Below, piece by piece: positions 1-6,369 of a stretch of DNA of 7,538 nt. This DNA is from Alphaproteobacteria bacterium (GTDB taxonomy: Bacteria; Pseudomonadota; Alphaproteobacteria; Sphingomonadales; Rhodothalassiaceae). Both the position numbers and the translations under genes were made by a program. The stretch's first letter is position 1; the number at the start of each line of letters is the position of its first letter. The DNA lies in assembly GCA_003694205.1 (NCBI GenBank), contig RFKS01000207.1, positions 1 to 7,538 of the forward strand. Direction: 5' to 3'. Below the pieces are notes generated by a model. That model was not told the DNA's origin and made no database searches. It saw only the letters and a list, made by a program, of their open reading frames with translations.

Positions 1-36
1 AATTTAATAAAATAAAATAGTTAACGTGAATTAAGG
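1..36. other. AT-rich intergenic patch with GTTAAC repeats
   Basis: This stretch is almost entirely A and T, in sharp contrast to the GC-rich rest of the window. GTTAAC occurs at 20-25 and again at 36-41, where it contains the TAA stop codon of the acetyltransferase gene, and TTAA also occurs at 31-34. On the minus strand the two self-complementary GTTAAC copies could pair into a weak 6-bp stem followed by a T-rich run, so it may act as a weak terminator for the acetyltransferase gene. It could equally be a promoter region for a gene beyond the left edge. The window ends too soon to decide. Confidence 0.4.
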
Positions 37-552
37 TTAACGCGCCTCGACCGGCCCACGAAAAGCGTATTCGGTTGTGTCGGACGGATCGTCAAGCTTG
101 CGCGTGGCGCCTGTCTGCGAAAATCCGTGCGCGAGATAAAAGGCATGCGCCTCGACGAAGCGGGTGTCCGACCACAGATCGATGTGCCGCGCCCCATGCG
201 TTCGTGCGGCGTCGCGAACGAGGGCAAGAAGCCGCGACGCCAGACCCTGGCGACGTGCCGTCCGCGCGACATAAAGGCGCTTCAGCTCGACCGTATCGCG
301 ATCGAGCGGCACATAGCCGACGCAGCCGACGATCCGGCCCGCGTTCTCCGCAACCCAGAAGCGTCCGCCCTGCTCACGGAAGCGGCTCGCCACCGCAGGC
401 AGATCGGCGTCGAGCCCGGGCAGATCCATGACGCAGCCGTCATAGTCGGAAAAGCAGGAATCGATGAGGGCGATGACGCCCGCTGCGTCAGCATCGGTCG
501 CCTCGCGAATCGTGACCTCTGCGGCCGCCCACGCTGCCCGCGGTGTCGCCAT
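37..552 (-). CDS. GNAT family N-acetyltransferase
   Basis: This 171-residue protein has the layout of a single-domain GNAT acetyltransferase, which transfers an acetyl group from acetyl-CoA to an amine. The fold starts at about residue 13 (VTIREATDADAAGV). The acetyl-CoA-binding motif A is at residues 88-110, with VELKRLYVA followed by the pyrophosphate loop RRQGLA at 100-105. The C-terminal motif B includes FYLAHGF at 138-144. Length is normal for the family. The ATG at 552 is preceded by a strong GGAGGAGG ribosome-binding site at 562-570, which supports this start. The gene lies 187 bp downstream of rpsD on the same strand, but a hairpin terminator lies between them, so it is probably transcribed on its own. 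The substrate cannot be predicted; small molecules and protein N-termini are both possible. Confidence 0.9.
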   Translation of the reverse strand: MATPRAAWAAAEVTIREATDADAAGVIALIDSCFSDYDGCVMDLPGLDADLPAVASRFREQGGRFWVAENAGRIVGCVGYVPLDRDTVELKRLYVARTARRQGLASRLLALVRDAARTHGARHIDLWSDTRFVEAHAFYLAHGFSQTGATRKLDDPSDTTEYAFRGPVEAR

Positions 553-560
553 TCTCCCGG

Positions 561-570
561 ATCCTCCTCC
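561..570 (-). promoter_or_regulatory. Ribosome-binding site of the GNAT gene
   Basis: The minus strand reads GGAGGAGGAT here, ending 8 nt before the ATG at 552. This is an unusually strong Shine-Dalgarno match and fixes the start of the acetyltransferase. Confidence 0.7.
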
Positions 571-684
571 CTTGCCCGCCGGGACGGGACTGCTGCCGCC
601 GCCGGCTCACCGCTTCTTTCATAGCGGAAAACCGGTGATGCCGGAAGCGGCGGCCGAGGCCGCAGGACGGGCACCAAATGACAA

Positions 685-711
685 GACCGCGGGAGCAAAG
701 CCCCCGCGGTC
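685..711 (-). terminator. Probable rpsD terminator
   Basis: The arms 685-693 and 703-711 form a perfect 9-bp stem (GACCGCGGG pairing with CCCGCGGTC) around a 9-nt loop, 28 nt beyond the rpsD stop codon. On the minus strand the stem is followed by TTGTCATTT, a short and interrupted T tract, so termination may be incomplete and some transcripts may read into the acetyltransferase gene. Confidence 0.65.
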
Positions 712-739
712 CCCATAGTTCTCCAGATTGCCCGATGAC

Positions 740-1351
740 TCAGCGCGAGTAGAACTCGACCACCAGATTGGGCTCCATCTGCACCGGATAGGGCACCTCG
801 TCGAGGGTCGGCACACGCACGAAGGTGGCCTTGAAACCGTCGACGGTGATGTATTCGGGGATGTCGCGCTCCGGGCTCTGCTGCGCCTCGAGTACGAGCG
901 GCATCTGCCGCGCCTTCTCGCGCACCTCGATGACGTCGCCCTCGCGCACGAGGTAACTCGGGATGTTGACGCGCCGCCCGTTCACCAGCACATGACCGTG
1001 ATTGACGAACTGCCGCGCGGCAAAAACGGTGGGCACGAATTTGGCACGGTAGACGACGGCGTCGAGCCGGCGCTCGAGCAGCCCGATCAGATTGGCACCG
1101 GTGTCGCCGCGGCGCCTGTCCGCCTCCTCGTAATAGCGGCGGAACTGCTTTTCCGTGATATTGCCGTAATAGCCCTTGAGCTTCTGCTTGGCGCGCAGCT
1201 GCACGCCGAAGTCGGACAGCTTGCCACGGCGCCGTTGGCCGTGCTCGCCGGGGCCGTACTGGCGGGCATTGACCGGGCTTTTCGCCCGCCCCCAGATGTT
1301 CTCGCCCATGCGGCGATCAATCTTGTACTTCGCCTGAATGCGTTTGCTCAT
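740..1351 (-). CDS. rpsD: 30S ribosomal protein S4
   Basis: This encodes small-subunit ribosomal protein S4, a primary 16S rRNA-binding protein that nucleates 30S assembly and helps set decoding accuracy. The 203-residue product is close to the usual alphaproteobacterial length of about 205. It begins [16 protein letters not shown], has the conserved [13 protein letters not shown] at about residues 51-62, and carries the S4 RNA-binding domain at about 93-155 ([14 protein letters not shown], then [22 protein letters not shown]). It ends [12 protein letters not shown]. The frame stays open upstream to position 2044, but that extension is antisense to the CBS gene and unlike S4. The start at 1351 is fixed by homology and by AGAGGA at 1363-1368. 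The gene stands alone, as is usual in alphaproteobacteria, with a probable promoter at 1476-1504 and a structured leader. Confidence 0.99.
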   Translation of the reverse strand: MSKRIQAKYKIDRRMGENIWGRAKSPVNARQYGPGEHGQRRRGKLSDFGVQLRAKQKLKGYYGNITEKQFRRYYEEADRRRGDTGANLIGLLERRLDAVVYRAKFVPTVFAARQFVNHGHVLVNGRRVNIPSYLVREGDVIEVREKARQMPLVLEAQQSPERDIPEYITVDGFKATFVRVPTLDEVPYPVQMEPNLVVEFYSR

Positions 1352-1362
1352 GTCGAACCGCG

Positions 1363-1368
1363 TCCTCT
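1363..1368 (-). promoter_or_regulatory. rpsD ribosome-binding site
   Basis: AGAGGA on the minus strand lies 11 nt before the rpsD ATG. It supports the 203-residue start over the longer open frame. It sits just after the leader hairpin at 1387-1401. Confidence 0.6.
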
Positions 1369-1386
1369 TCTCTTGCGCCGCGGGCC

Positions 1387-1428
1387 GGGCGCCGATCGCC
1401 CCTTGTTCCATCGGATATCGTGAACAAG
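1387..1428 (-). promoter_or_regulatory. Structured 5' leader of rpsD: two hairpins
   Basis: If transcription starts near 1469, rpsD mRNA has a leader of about 118 nt. Read 5' to 3' on the minus strand it contains a perfect 7-bp stem (CTTGTTC at 1422-1428 pairing with GAACAAG at 1402-1408) around a 13-nt loop. An immediately following 5-bp stem (GGGCG at 1397-1401 with CGCCC at 1387-1391) has a 5-nt loop. In other bacteria S4 represses its own synthesis by binding a structured mRNA leader. Whether this leader does so is inference; I do not recognise it as a known S4 leader class. Confidence 0.4.
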
Positions 1429-1475
1429 CGCCCGCGCGGACGGCGGACCGATCTGCCGCCCGTTCGAAAGGCCGC

Positions 1476-1504
1476 CACCTAGACCAGCGCAGGCGAAAGG
1501 TCAA
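1476..1504 (-). promoter_or_regulatory. Probable rpsD housekeeping promoter
   Basis: On the minus strand TTGACC (1499-1504) and TAGGTG (1476-1481) are separated by exactly 17 nt. TTGACC matches the sigma-70 -35 consensus in five of six positions, and a CTAGGTGG-like -10 resembles strong alphaproteobacterial promoters of translation genes. Transcription would start near 1469. Confidence 0.6.
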
Positions 1505-1513
1505 GCCTTTCGC
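1493..1513. repeat. Perfect 8-bp inverted repeat over the rpsD -35
   Basis: GCGAAAGG at 1493-1500 is repeated in perfect inverted orientation as CCTTTCGC at 1506-1513, with a 5-bp spacer. The -35 hexamer at 1499-1504 lies inside it. A third CGAAAGG is at 1465-1471, at the predicted transcription start. The arrangement is that of an operator that could block RNA polymerase, but no cognate regulator is known from this window. Confidence 0.5.
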
Positions 1514-1528
1514 AATTCCCGTGTGCTC

Positions 1529-1542
1529 TTGATGCAGATCAA
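1529..1542. promoter_or_regulatory. FNR/FixK-type binding site
   Basis: TTGATGCAGATCAA is an exact match to the FNR/Anr/FixK palindrome TTGAT-N4-ATCAA. It is centred 95 bp upstream of the CBS-protein start and about 66 bp upstream of the predicted rpsD transcription start. FNR-type activators usually bind near -41.5, which would put the CBS transcript start near 1577. The -10 there is not convincing; CATGAT at 1571-1576 is a slightly more distant candidate. Low-oxygen activation of the CBS gene is the natural reading. Confidence 0.75.
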
Positions 1543-1614
1543 TGCGTGGCGGCGCGATTTGTGCCTGTCTCATGATATCGTGGCGGGGGTGCATCCCGCG
1601 CCCCTGACGAGCAC

Positions 1615-1623
1615 AAGAAGGGG
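1615..1623 (+). promoter_or_regulatory. Ribosome-binding site of the CBS gene
   Basis: AAGAAGGGG ends 7 nt before the ATG at 1631. This decides the start against the longer open frame that begins at 1523. That longer frame would run through the FNR-type box and add residues with no CBS similarity. Confidence 0.65.
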
Positions 1624-1630
1624 TCGGACG

Positions 1631-2047
1631 ATGAAAGTGAAGCAGGCCATGCACGAGGGCGTGGAATGGCGCACGCCGGACACGCCGCTCTTCGAGATCG
1701 CACGGATCATGCGCGACGCGGACATTGGGGCCGTCCCGATCGGCGAGAACGACCGCCTGGTCGGAATCGTCACCGATCGCGACATCGTCTGCCGTGCTCT
1801 GGCGGACGGCCGCGACCCGGCGACGATGACGGCGCGCGACGTGATGACCAAGGGTATCTTCTATTGCCTCGAGGATGAGGACGTCGAGGATGCCATCCAT
1901 CTCATGGAGACCAAGCGCATCCGCCGTCTGCCGGTCATCAGTCGCGCGAAAAGGATGGTCGGCATGCTGAGTTTCAGCGATCTGAGCCACCGAGTCAGCC
2001 ATGAGCTCGCCGGCGAACTCGCCGAGGCGGTGACCGTGCATCATTGA
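1631..2047 (+). CDS. CBS domain-pair protein
   Basis: This 138-residue protein consists of little more than two CBS domains, which form a Bateman module that binds adenosine nucleotides or related ligands and acts as an energy or redox sensor. The first CBS repeat spans about residues 2-58 and ends [14 protein letters not shown]. The second spans about 65-121, with [23 protein letters not shown], then IRRLPVIS and [13 protein letters not shown]. There is no enzymatic or membrane domain, signal peptide or DNA-binding motif, so it is probably a cytoplasmic stand-alone sensor. The start is supported by AAGAAGGGG 7 nt upstream. A perfect FNR/FixK box upstream suggests induction at low oxygen. The gene is divergent from rpsD, has its own terminator, and is likely monocistronic. 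Its partner is unknown. Confidence 0.93.
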   Translation: MKVKQAMHEGVEWRTPDTPLFEIARIMRDADIGAVPIGENDRLVGIVTDRDIVCRALADGRDPATMTARDVMTKGIFYCLEDEDVEDAIHLMETKRIRRLPVISRAKRMVGMLSFSDLSHRVSHELAGELAEAVTVHH

Positions 2048-2125
2048 GGGGGAGGAAAGACCGGCGCCACAAGAGCTGCAGGCACCGGAACACTGGCGTA
2101 CCGATCACGGGACCGCAGAGGGGAC

Positions 2126-2165
2126 AAGGGCGGTGATCCTCGGGGACCACCGCCTTTCCTTTTCG
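2126..2165 (+). terminator. Intrinsic terminator of the CBS gene
   Basis: GGCGGTG at 2129-2135 pairs with CACCGCC at 2148-2154. After one A/C mismatch the stem continues as TCC with GGA around a TCGG tetraloop, and a further AA/TT closes the base. The sequence then runs TTTCCTTTTC. It lies about 80 nt after the CBS stop. On the minus strand the hairpin has no T tract, so it is weak at best for the convergent thiamine-diphosphate gene. Confidence 0.75.
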
Positions 2166-2258
2166 CAAATATGGGCGCCGGGGCCTGCCCGTGTCCCCTG
2201 CCCCCGCCCCCAGCCATGACGATGAGCGGGCCATTGGGCGCTTTTTCGGCCGGGCTTG

Positions 2259-3923
2259 TCAATGCGGACTCACACCACCGCCGTCCTCGAGGATCCGGCC
2301 CGGTGCGATGGCGCGCGGATCGACCGGGACATGGATCAGCGCCGGCCCGCCAGAGGCAAGGGCGCGGGTGAGCGCCGACGGCATCTCCTCGGTCCGCTCC
2401 ACACGCACCGCCTCGAGCCCGAAGCTCTTCGCATAGGCGACGAAATCGGGATTGGCGAGATCGGTGCCATGGGACCGGCCGGGATAGTGACGTTCCTGAT
2501 GCATGCGGATGGTGCCGTACATGGCATTGTCGAGAACGATGAAAACGACGCGCGCGCCATAGCGTGCGGCGGTCGCCAGCTCGTTGCCGCTCATCAGGAA
2601 GCAACCGTCGCCGGCGAAGGCGACGACCGGACGGTCGGGACACAGGAGCGCGGCCGCAATCCCCGCCGGAACGCCATAGCCCATGGCGCCCGATGTCGGC
2701 GCGAGCTGCGTCCGGAACCCCTGATAGACGAAGAAGCGGTGGAGAAAGGCGGCGTAATTGCCGGCACCGTTGCTGACGATCGCCTCCTCGGGCAGCGCCG
2801 CCCTCACCGTGCGCATCAGTTCGGCAATCTGCACCGGCCCAGGATTGCTCAGCGGTGTGCGCCAGGCCATCTCCTCGGCCACCGCCGCGGCACACCATGC
2901 GGACCAGTCGCCGGCGATATCGTTGGCGGCCAGCGCCTCGGCGAAGGCAGCGGGCGTCGCATTGACGAGAAGGCCCGCGCGATAGACCCGCCCCAGTTCC
3001 TCGGCCCCGGCATGGACATGTATGAGCTGCGGCTGCGGCCGCGCCGGATCGAGCCGGCTGTAGCCACCGGTGGTCATCTCCCCGAGTCGCGGGCCGATGG
3101 CGATCAGGCAGTCGCTCTTCCGCACGCGGGCGATGAGCGCCGGATTGGCGCCGATACCGAGATGCCCGGCATAAACGGGCGACCGGTTGTCGATCAGTCC
3201 CTGGCAGCGGAAGGACACCGCGACCGGAATATGATGGCGCTCGGCAAGACGACGGATCGCCAGCGCCGCCGCCTCCGTCCACGGTCCGCCGCCGAGAAGC
3301 AGCAGCGGCCGGCGCGCCTTGTGAAGACGTCTTGCCACGCGTTCGATGTCCGAGGCATGCGGCGCCGCGCCGACCGGCGGATGCGCGAGAGCCTCCTGTC
3401 GCCTCGCCGGTGCCGAGAGCACGTCCTCCGGGAGGGCGAGGGCGACCGGCCCCTGGCGTCCGGCCGTGGCGGTGGCGATGGCGCGGCCGACATATTCCGC
3501 CATGCGGTCGGGATCGTCGACCTCGCCGGTCCATTTCGTCAGCTCCGGCAGGAAGCGGCGATAGTCGATCTCCTGGAAGGCCTCGCGATCGCGCATGCCG
3601 CGCGCGATCTGTCCAATGAGCAGTAGCATCGGGGTCGAGTCCTGAAAGGCGGTGTGCAGCCCAATGCTCGCATGCGTCGCGCCCGGCCCCCGGGTGACGA
3701 GCGCAAGGCCGGGCGTGCCGGTAAGCTTGCCGCAGGCCTCGGCCATGTTCGCCGCCGCCGCTTCGTGGCGGCAGGTGATGAAGGGCAGCGTCTCCGTCCG
3801 GTCGCGCAGCGCATCGAGGACCGCAAGATAGCTTTCGCCGGGGACACCGAAGGCCATGCGCCCGCCATGCACCGCGAGCGCCGCGACAAGCGCATCGGCA
3901 CCGCGGTGCGGGGGCTCGCCCAC
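2259..3923 (-). CDS. Thiamine-diphosphate enzyme, acetolactate synthase-like
   Basis: This is a thiamine-diphosphate enzyme of the acetolactate synthase/benzoylformate decarboxylase superfamily, which acts on 2-oxo acids by decarboxylation or carboligation. Counting from GTG 3923 it has 554 residues, normal for the family. The N-terminal pyrimidine-binding domain has FGVPGESYL (25-33), the catalytic Glu in RHE at 52-54, and TRGPGATHA (77-85). A central domain follows (RLGEMTTGGYSRLDP, IHVHA). The C-terminal pyrophosphate-binding domain has the GDG motif at 438-440, with the matching Asn at 466 in LDNAMYG. The start is uncertain: GTG 3923 fits family alignments and lies 10 nt after the upstream stop, while GTG 3947, ATG 3977 and GTG 4004 are in frame but overlap that gene. 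None has a clear ribosome-binding site. It follows the saccharopine-dehydrogenase-like gene as a probable operon partner. It is probably not the anabolic IlvB, as no IlvH small-subunit gene is adjacent; substrate unknown. Confidence 0.9.
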   Translation of the reverse strand: MGEPPHRGADALVAALAVHGGRMAFGVPGESYLAVLDALRDRTETLPFITCRHEAAAANMAEACGKLTGTPGLALVTRGPGATHASIGLHTAFQDSTPMLLLIGQIARGMRDREAFQEIDYRRFLPELTKWTGEVDDPDRMAEYVGRAIATATAGRQGPVALALPEDVLSAPARRQEALAHPPVGAAPHASDIERVARRLHKARRPLLLLGGGPWTEAAALAIRRLAERHHIPVAVSFRCQGLIDNRSPVYAGHLGIGANPALIARVRKSDCLIAIGPRLGEMTTGGYSRLDPARPQPQLIHVHAGAEELGRVYRAGLLVNATPAAFAEALAANDIAGDWSAWCAAAVAEEMAWRTPLSNPGPVQIAELMRTVRAALPEEAIVSNGAGNYAAFLHRFFVYQGFRTQLAPTSGAMGYGVPAGIAAALLCPDRPVVAFAGDGCFLMSGNELATAARYGARVVFIVLDNAMYGTIRMHQERHYPGRSHGTDLANPDFVAYAKSFGLEAVRVERTEEMPSALTRALASGGPALIHVPVDPRAIAPGRILEDGGGVSPH

Positions 3924-3933
3924 GTGTCCGGTC

Positions 3934-5061
3934 TCAGCCCGCGGCACGCACGATGCCCGCCGCGGCGTCGTGCACATTGGGTTGGCCCGGCGCGTAATAG
4001 GCACCGAAGCGGTTGCCGAGGAAAGCCTCCAGCGTCACGTCCTCCTGACGCACGAAACCGCGATCGGGAATAGCGCCTTCAACGAGAAGATCGAGCAGCG
4101 CGCAAATGCCGGCCGCCGTCGTCACCTGGATGGCGCTCCACATGCGCCCGGCGATCTCGCGTGCGTAGACCTTCTGCGCGTGGCTTTCTTGCAGGAACCG
4201 CCCCTCGCGATAGCCCGAGACGGTGACGAAGATGAGCACCACATCCTGCAGCGTCATCGGGATGGCGTGCTCGAAAATGTCCTTGAGAAGGTCGCGCCGC
4301 TCGCTGAGCCGCAGGTCCTGCAGGAGCACCTTGACGATGTCGCGGTGACCCGGATAGCGCACCGTGCGGTAGTTCAGATTCTGCACCTTGCCGGCCAGGG
4401 TCTCGGCCAGCGTGCCGAGCCCACCAGAGGTATTGAACGCCTCATAGGTGATGCCGTCGAGCGAGAAATGCTCGACCTCCTCGAGCGGCGGCACCTCCTT
4501 GAGCTCGCCGCCGACGACCGCCTCGCACGGATTGCAGTACTCGTTGATCAGTCCGTCGGTCGACCAGGTGAGATTGTATTTGAGCGCATTCGACGGGTAT
4601 TTCGGCAATGCGCCCACCCGCATATGCACATTCTGGAGCTTGTCGAACCGCTTGGCGAGATCATAGGCGACGATCGAGATATAGCCGGGGGCGAGGCCGC
4701 ATTGCGGGATGAAGGCGCGCTCGGCATCGACGGCGAGCGCCTTGATCGCGCGTGTCGAGGCGACATCCTCGGTCAGGTCGAGATAATGGCAGCCCGCCTC
4801 GCGCGCCGCCTTGCCGATGCCGGGATTGAGGTGGAAGGGCATCGCCGAAAGCACGGCGAAGCAGCCCCGCATCGCGGCAACAAGATCCGCGTGCGAGGAC
4901 GCGTCAACCACCTTCGTCGCCACCGGGACGATCTTTCCAAGCCGGGCGAGTGCCGCCTCGTCCCTGTCGCCGACAACGACCTCATAATCGCCGCTGTCAT
5001 GAAGGAGCGTGGCGATCATCTCGCCGATCTTGCCCGCGCCCAGCAACAATACCCGTTTCAT
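3934..5061 (-). CDS. Saccharopine/lysine dehydrogenase-like oxidoreductase
   Basis: This 375-residue protein belongs to the saccharopine dehydrogenase family, NAD(P)-dependent enzymes that act on saccharopine, lysine, carboxynorspermidine or related amino-acid conjugates. The N-terminal Rossmann domain begins KRVLLLGAGKIGE, with the dinucleotide loop GAGKIG at 8-13. The acidic residue D32 at the end of the second strand (VVVGDRD) suggests NAD rather than NADP. The catalytic-domain signature IPQCGLAPGYISI is at 118-130, followed by GALPKYPSNALKYNLTWSTDGLINEY (150-175 by position), typical of the lysine-dehydrogenase-like branch. The start at ATG 5061 has GGGAG at 5071-5075, 9 nt away; a TTG at 5070 is in frame but less likely. 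The thiamine-diphosphate gene follows after 10 nt, so the two are probably one operon. Lysine catabolism is a reasonable guess, not shown. Carboxynorspermidine dehydrogenase is an alternative. Confidence 0.88.
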   Translation of the reverse strand: MKRVLLLGAGKIGEMIATLLHDSGDYEVVVGDRDEAALARLGKIVPVATKVVDASSHADLVAAMRGCFAVLSAMPFHLNPGIGKAAREAGCHYLDLTEDVASTRAIKALAVDAERAFIPQCGLAPGYISIVAYDLAKRFDKLQNVHMRVGALPKYPSNALKYNLTWSTDGLINEYCNPCEAVVGGELKEVPPLEEVEHFSLDGITYEAFNTSGGLGTLAETLAGKVQNLNYRTVRYPGHRDIVKVLLQDLRLSERRDLLKDIFEHAIPMTLQDVVLIFVTVSGYREGRFLQESHAQKVYAREIAGRMWSAIQVTTAAGICALLDLLVEGAIPDRGFVRQEDVTLEAFLGNRFGAYYAPGQPNVHDAAAGIVRAAG

Positions 5062-5070
5062 GCGATCCAA

Positions 5071-5075
5071 CTCCC
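5071..5075 (-). promoter_or_regulatory. Ribosome-binding site choosing ATG 5061
   Basis: GGGAG on the minus strand is 9 nt from ATG 5061 but directly abuts the in-frame TTG at 5070. The spacing favours the ATG as the start of the dehydrogenase. Confidence 0.6.
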
Positions 5076-5132
5076 GAACGGTGGTCTCCCGGCGCCAGCG
5101 CCGCGCGGACCGCCGGTGGACTCATGATGGCG

Positions 5133-5162
5133 TAGATAGACCCGCGGCGGCCCGCTTGTGAA
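5133..5162 (-). promoter_or_regulatory. Weak candidate promoter for the dehydrogenase operon
   Basis: On the minus strand TTCACA (5157-5162) matches the -35 consensus in five of six positions and is 18 nt from TATCTA (5133-5138), a poor -10. It lies in the 125-bp gap between the ATP-grasp gene and the dehydrogenase. I see no terminator in this gap, so read-through from upstream remains possible. Confidence 0.25.
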
Positions 5163-5186
5163 GCCCTTGTGCCCGCGACCGCAGGG

Positions 5187-6353
5187 TCATGCGCGAAGCG
5201 CCGCGACCCAGGAACGGACTGCGGGATCGCCATAGCGCCGCACATGCTCGCGCAAAGGCGCGGTCAGGAGACCAATGCCATGGATCTGCAGAATCTCGGT
5301 GCCGCCGAGATCGTTGAGCTCGAGCGCGACCGGCCCGCGATCGGTGAGCGCGATGTCCCAGTGCTGGATGCGCATGAGGGGAAAGGCCGTCGCACCACGC
5401 GCCACGATGTCGAGCGCCGCCTCCCAGTGCGGCACGGCTGCGCCCAGAAAGGGGCTGGGTGCGCCCCCGATTGCCCGCTCGACCTCTCCCGTGGGTAGGA
5501 TGCCGCGCAATCCGTGTCCGAAGCGGCCACTGGCGATGTCCACCAGGACGGCCATGTTGCCCGTGCGTCCGAGTGCGAAATTATCGATGACATTGTCACC
5601 GAGCGGAATCTTGGCCACCACCCGATGAATCACCACCTCGCCCGCGGCGCCGACAAGCGACACGATGCGCAGGCTCGGCACCGCATGCAGCCGGAAGAGC
5701 GTCGCCATCTGCGGATCCGGCGCCAGCACCTCCTGAAAGAGCAGCCCCTGCTCGGCGCGATAGTGCCAGCGGTCGGATGGCGCCGTGCACCAGTGCAGGA
5801 AGGTCTCGATCTCCATCGTCCTGCCGCCATGGAGGATGAGGCGGCCGGCGGCCCTGTCGAGCCCCTCGAGGCGGAGCGTGCGAATCCCCTCCCCGCCCCA
5901 GGACGGCTTCACGAACAGCGGCCAGGTGGCGTCCTCGAGCAGAAATCGCCGTAGCGCCGCGACATCACCGAGCACGCATCCCATCCACGACGCCGTGGCA
6001 CGGGTCCCGGGCTGAAAGCAGGCGCGGATCGTCGGCAGCGGAATGTCGAGATTGCGCGCGAGGGCGTAAAAGCAGAGCTTGTCCCAGCCCGGCAGCGACA
6101 CCCGCCGCGGATTGAGGGCAAGGCTGAGGCCCCGTTGGTCGCGCCAGCCGAGATAGGTCGGCCAATTCGCGCGCGGCACATAATCCGGGTCGTAGATGCC
6201 GAAACGGTAATAGTCGGTCGCGCCGCACAGGATCGCCTCCTTGCGGAAGCGCCGGATCTCGCGCAGCTGCCGCAGCACCGGCTTGCCGGTCAGGGCCCGA
6301 ACCCGCGCCTGCGAGTCCATGAAATCCCCAAGCGCGGTCCTGATCGAAGCCAT
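5187..6353 (-). CDS. ATP-grasp protein, sugar-transfer-associated type
   Basis: This 388-residue protein resembles the sugar-transfer-associated ATP-grasp family (Pfam ATPgrasp_ST), whose members are often found near capsule or exopolysaccharide genes and probably join a carboxylate to an amine or hydroxyl with ATP. An N-terminal helical region (about 1-60) has basic LREIRRFRKE. The ATP-binding lysine is probably K149 in PLFVKPSWGGEG, and the hinge-like segment LLFQEVLAPD is at 204-213. VIHRVVAKIPLGDN (241-254) and GNMAVLVDIASG (265-276) follow, and the metal-binding strand is probably ALELNDLGG (343-351). The ATG at 6353 lies 16 nt after the folA stop. Its best Shine-Dalgarno, AGGAG at 6367-6371, overlaps that stop with a long 13-nt spacing; M12 at 6320 is an alternative. 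No polysaccharide genes are visible nearby. No signal peptide or membrane segment is evident. The biochemical role is unknown. Confidence 0.82.
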   Translation of the reverse strand: MASIRTALGDFMDSQARVRALTGKPVLRQLREIRRFRKEAILCGATDYYRFGIYDPDYVPRANWPTYLGWRDQRGLSLALNPRRVSLPGWDKLCFYALARNLDIPLPTIRACFQPGTRATASWMGCVLGDVAALRRFLLEDATWPLFVKPSWGGEGIRTLRLEGLDRAAGRLILHGGRTMEIETFLHWCTAPSDRWHYRAEQGLLFQEVLAPDPQMATLFRLHAVPSLRIVSLVGAAGEVVIHRVVAKIPLGDNVIDNFALGRTGNMAVLVDIASGRFGHGLRGILPTGEVERAIGGAPSPFLGAAVPHWEAALDIVARGATAFPLMRIQHWDIALTDRGPVALELNDLGGTEILQIHGIGLLTAPLREHVRRYGDPAVRSWVAALRA

Positions 6354-6369
6354 GTCTCTGGTCTGGCTC

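Noticed and set aside
610..663. Several short inverted repeats between the acetyltransferase gene and the rpsD terminator (CCGCT/AGCGG, CCGG/CCGG, GCGGCC/GGCCGC)
   Set aside because: The stems are only 4 to 6 bp, as expected by chance in GC-rich DNA, and have no T tract or link to a clear promoter. Nothing else is recognisable in this gap.
728..1423. 231-residue plus-strand frame opposite rpsD
   Set aside because: It is antisense to a certain ribosomal protein gene and shows no independent coding evidence.
1352..2044. N-terminal extension of rpsD of about 230 residues, open up to 2044 on the minus strand
   Set aside because: It is antisense to the CBS gene, has no S4 similarity, and would run through the rpsD promoter and FNR-type box. 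The S4 family begins at the ATG at 1351.
2166..2258. A terminator for the thiamine-diphosphate gene in its 3' flank
   Set aside because: The GC-rich stretch has short complementary segments but no stable stem followed by T residues on the minus strand.
2041..3534. 497-residue minus-strand frame overlapping the thiamine-diphosphate gene
   Set aside because: It is an out-of-frame reading of the same gene, extremely rich in Arg, Gly and Ala, and lacks any motif.
2256..3626. 456-residue open frame on the plus strand
   Set aside because: It is antisense to the thiamine-diphosphate gene, which has clear catalytic motifs. Long antisense frames are expected in GC-rich coding sequence, and its translation shows no recognisable domain.
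3856..5127. 423-residue open frame on the plus strand
   Set aside because: It is a shadow of the saccharopine-dehydrogenase-like gene on the other strand, with biased composition (His, Arg, Ala) and no recognisable fold.
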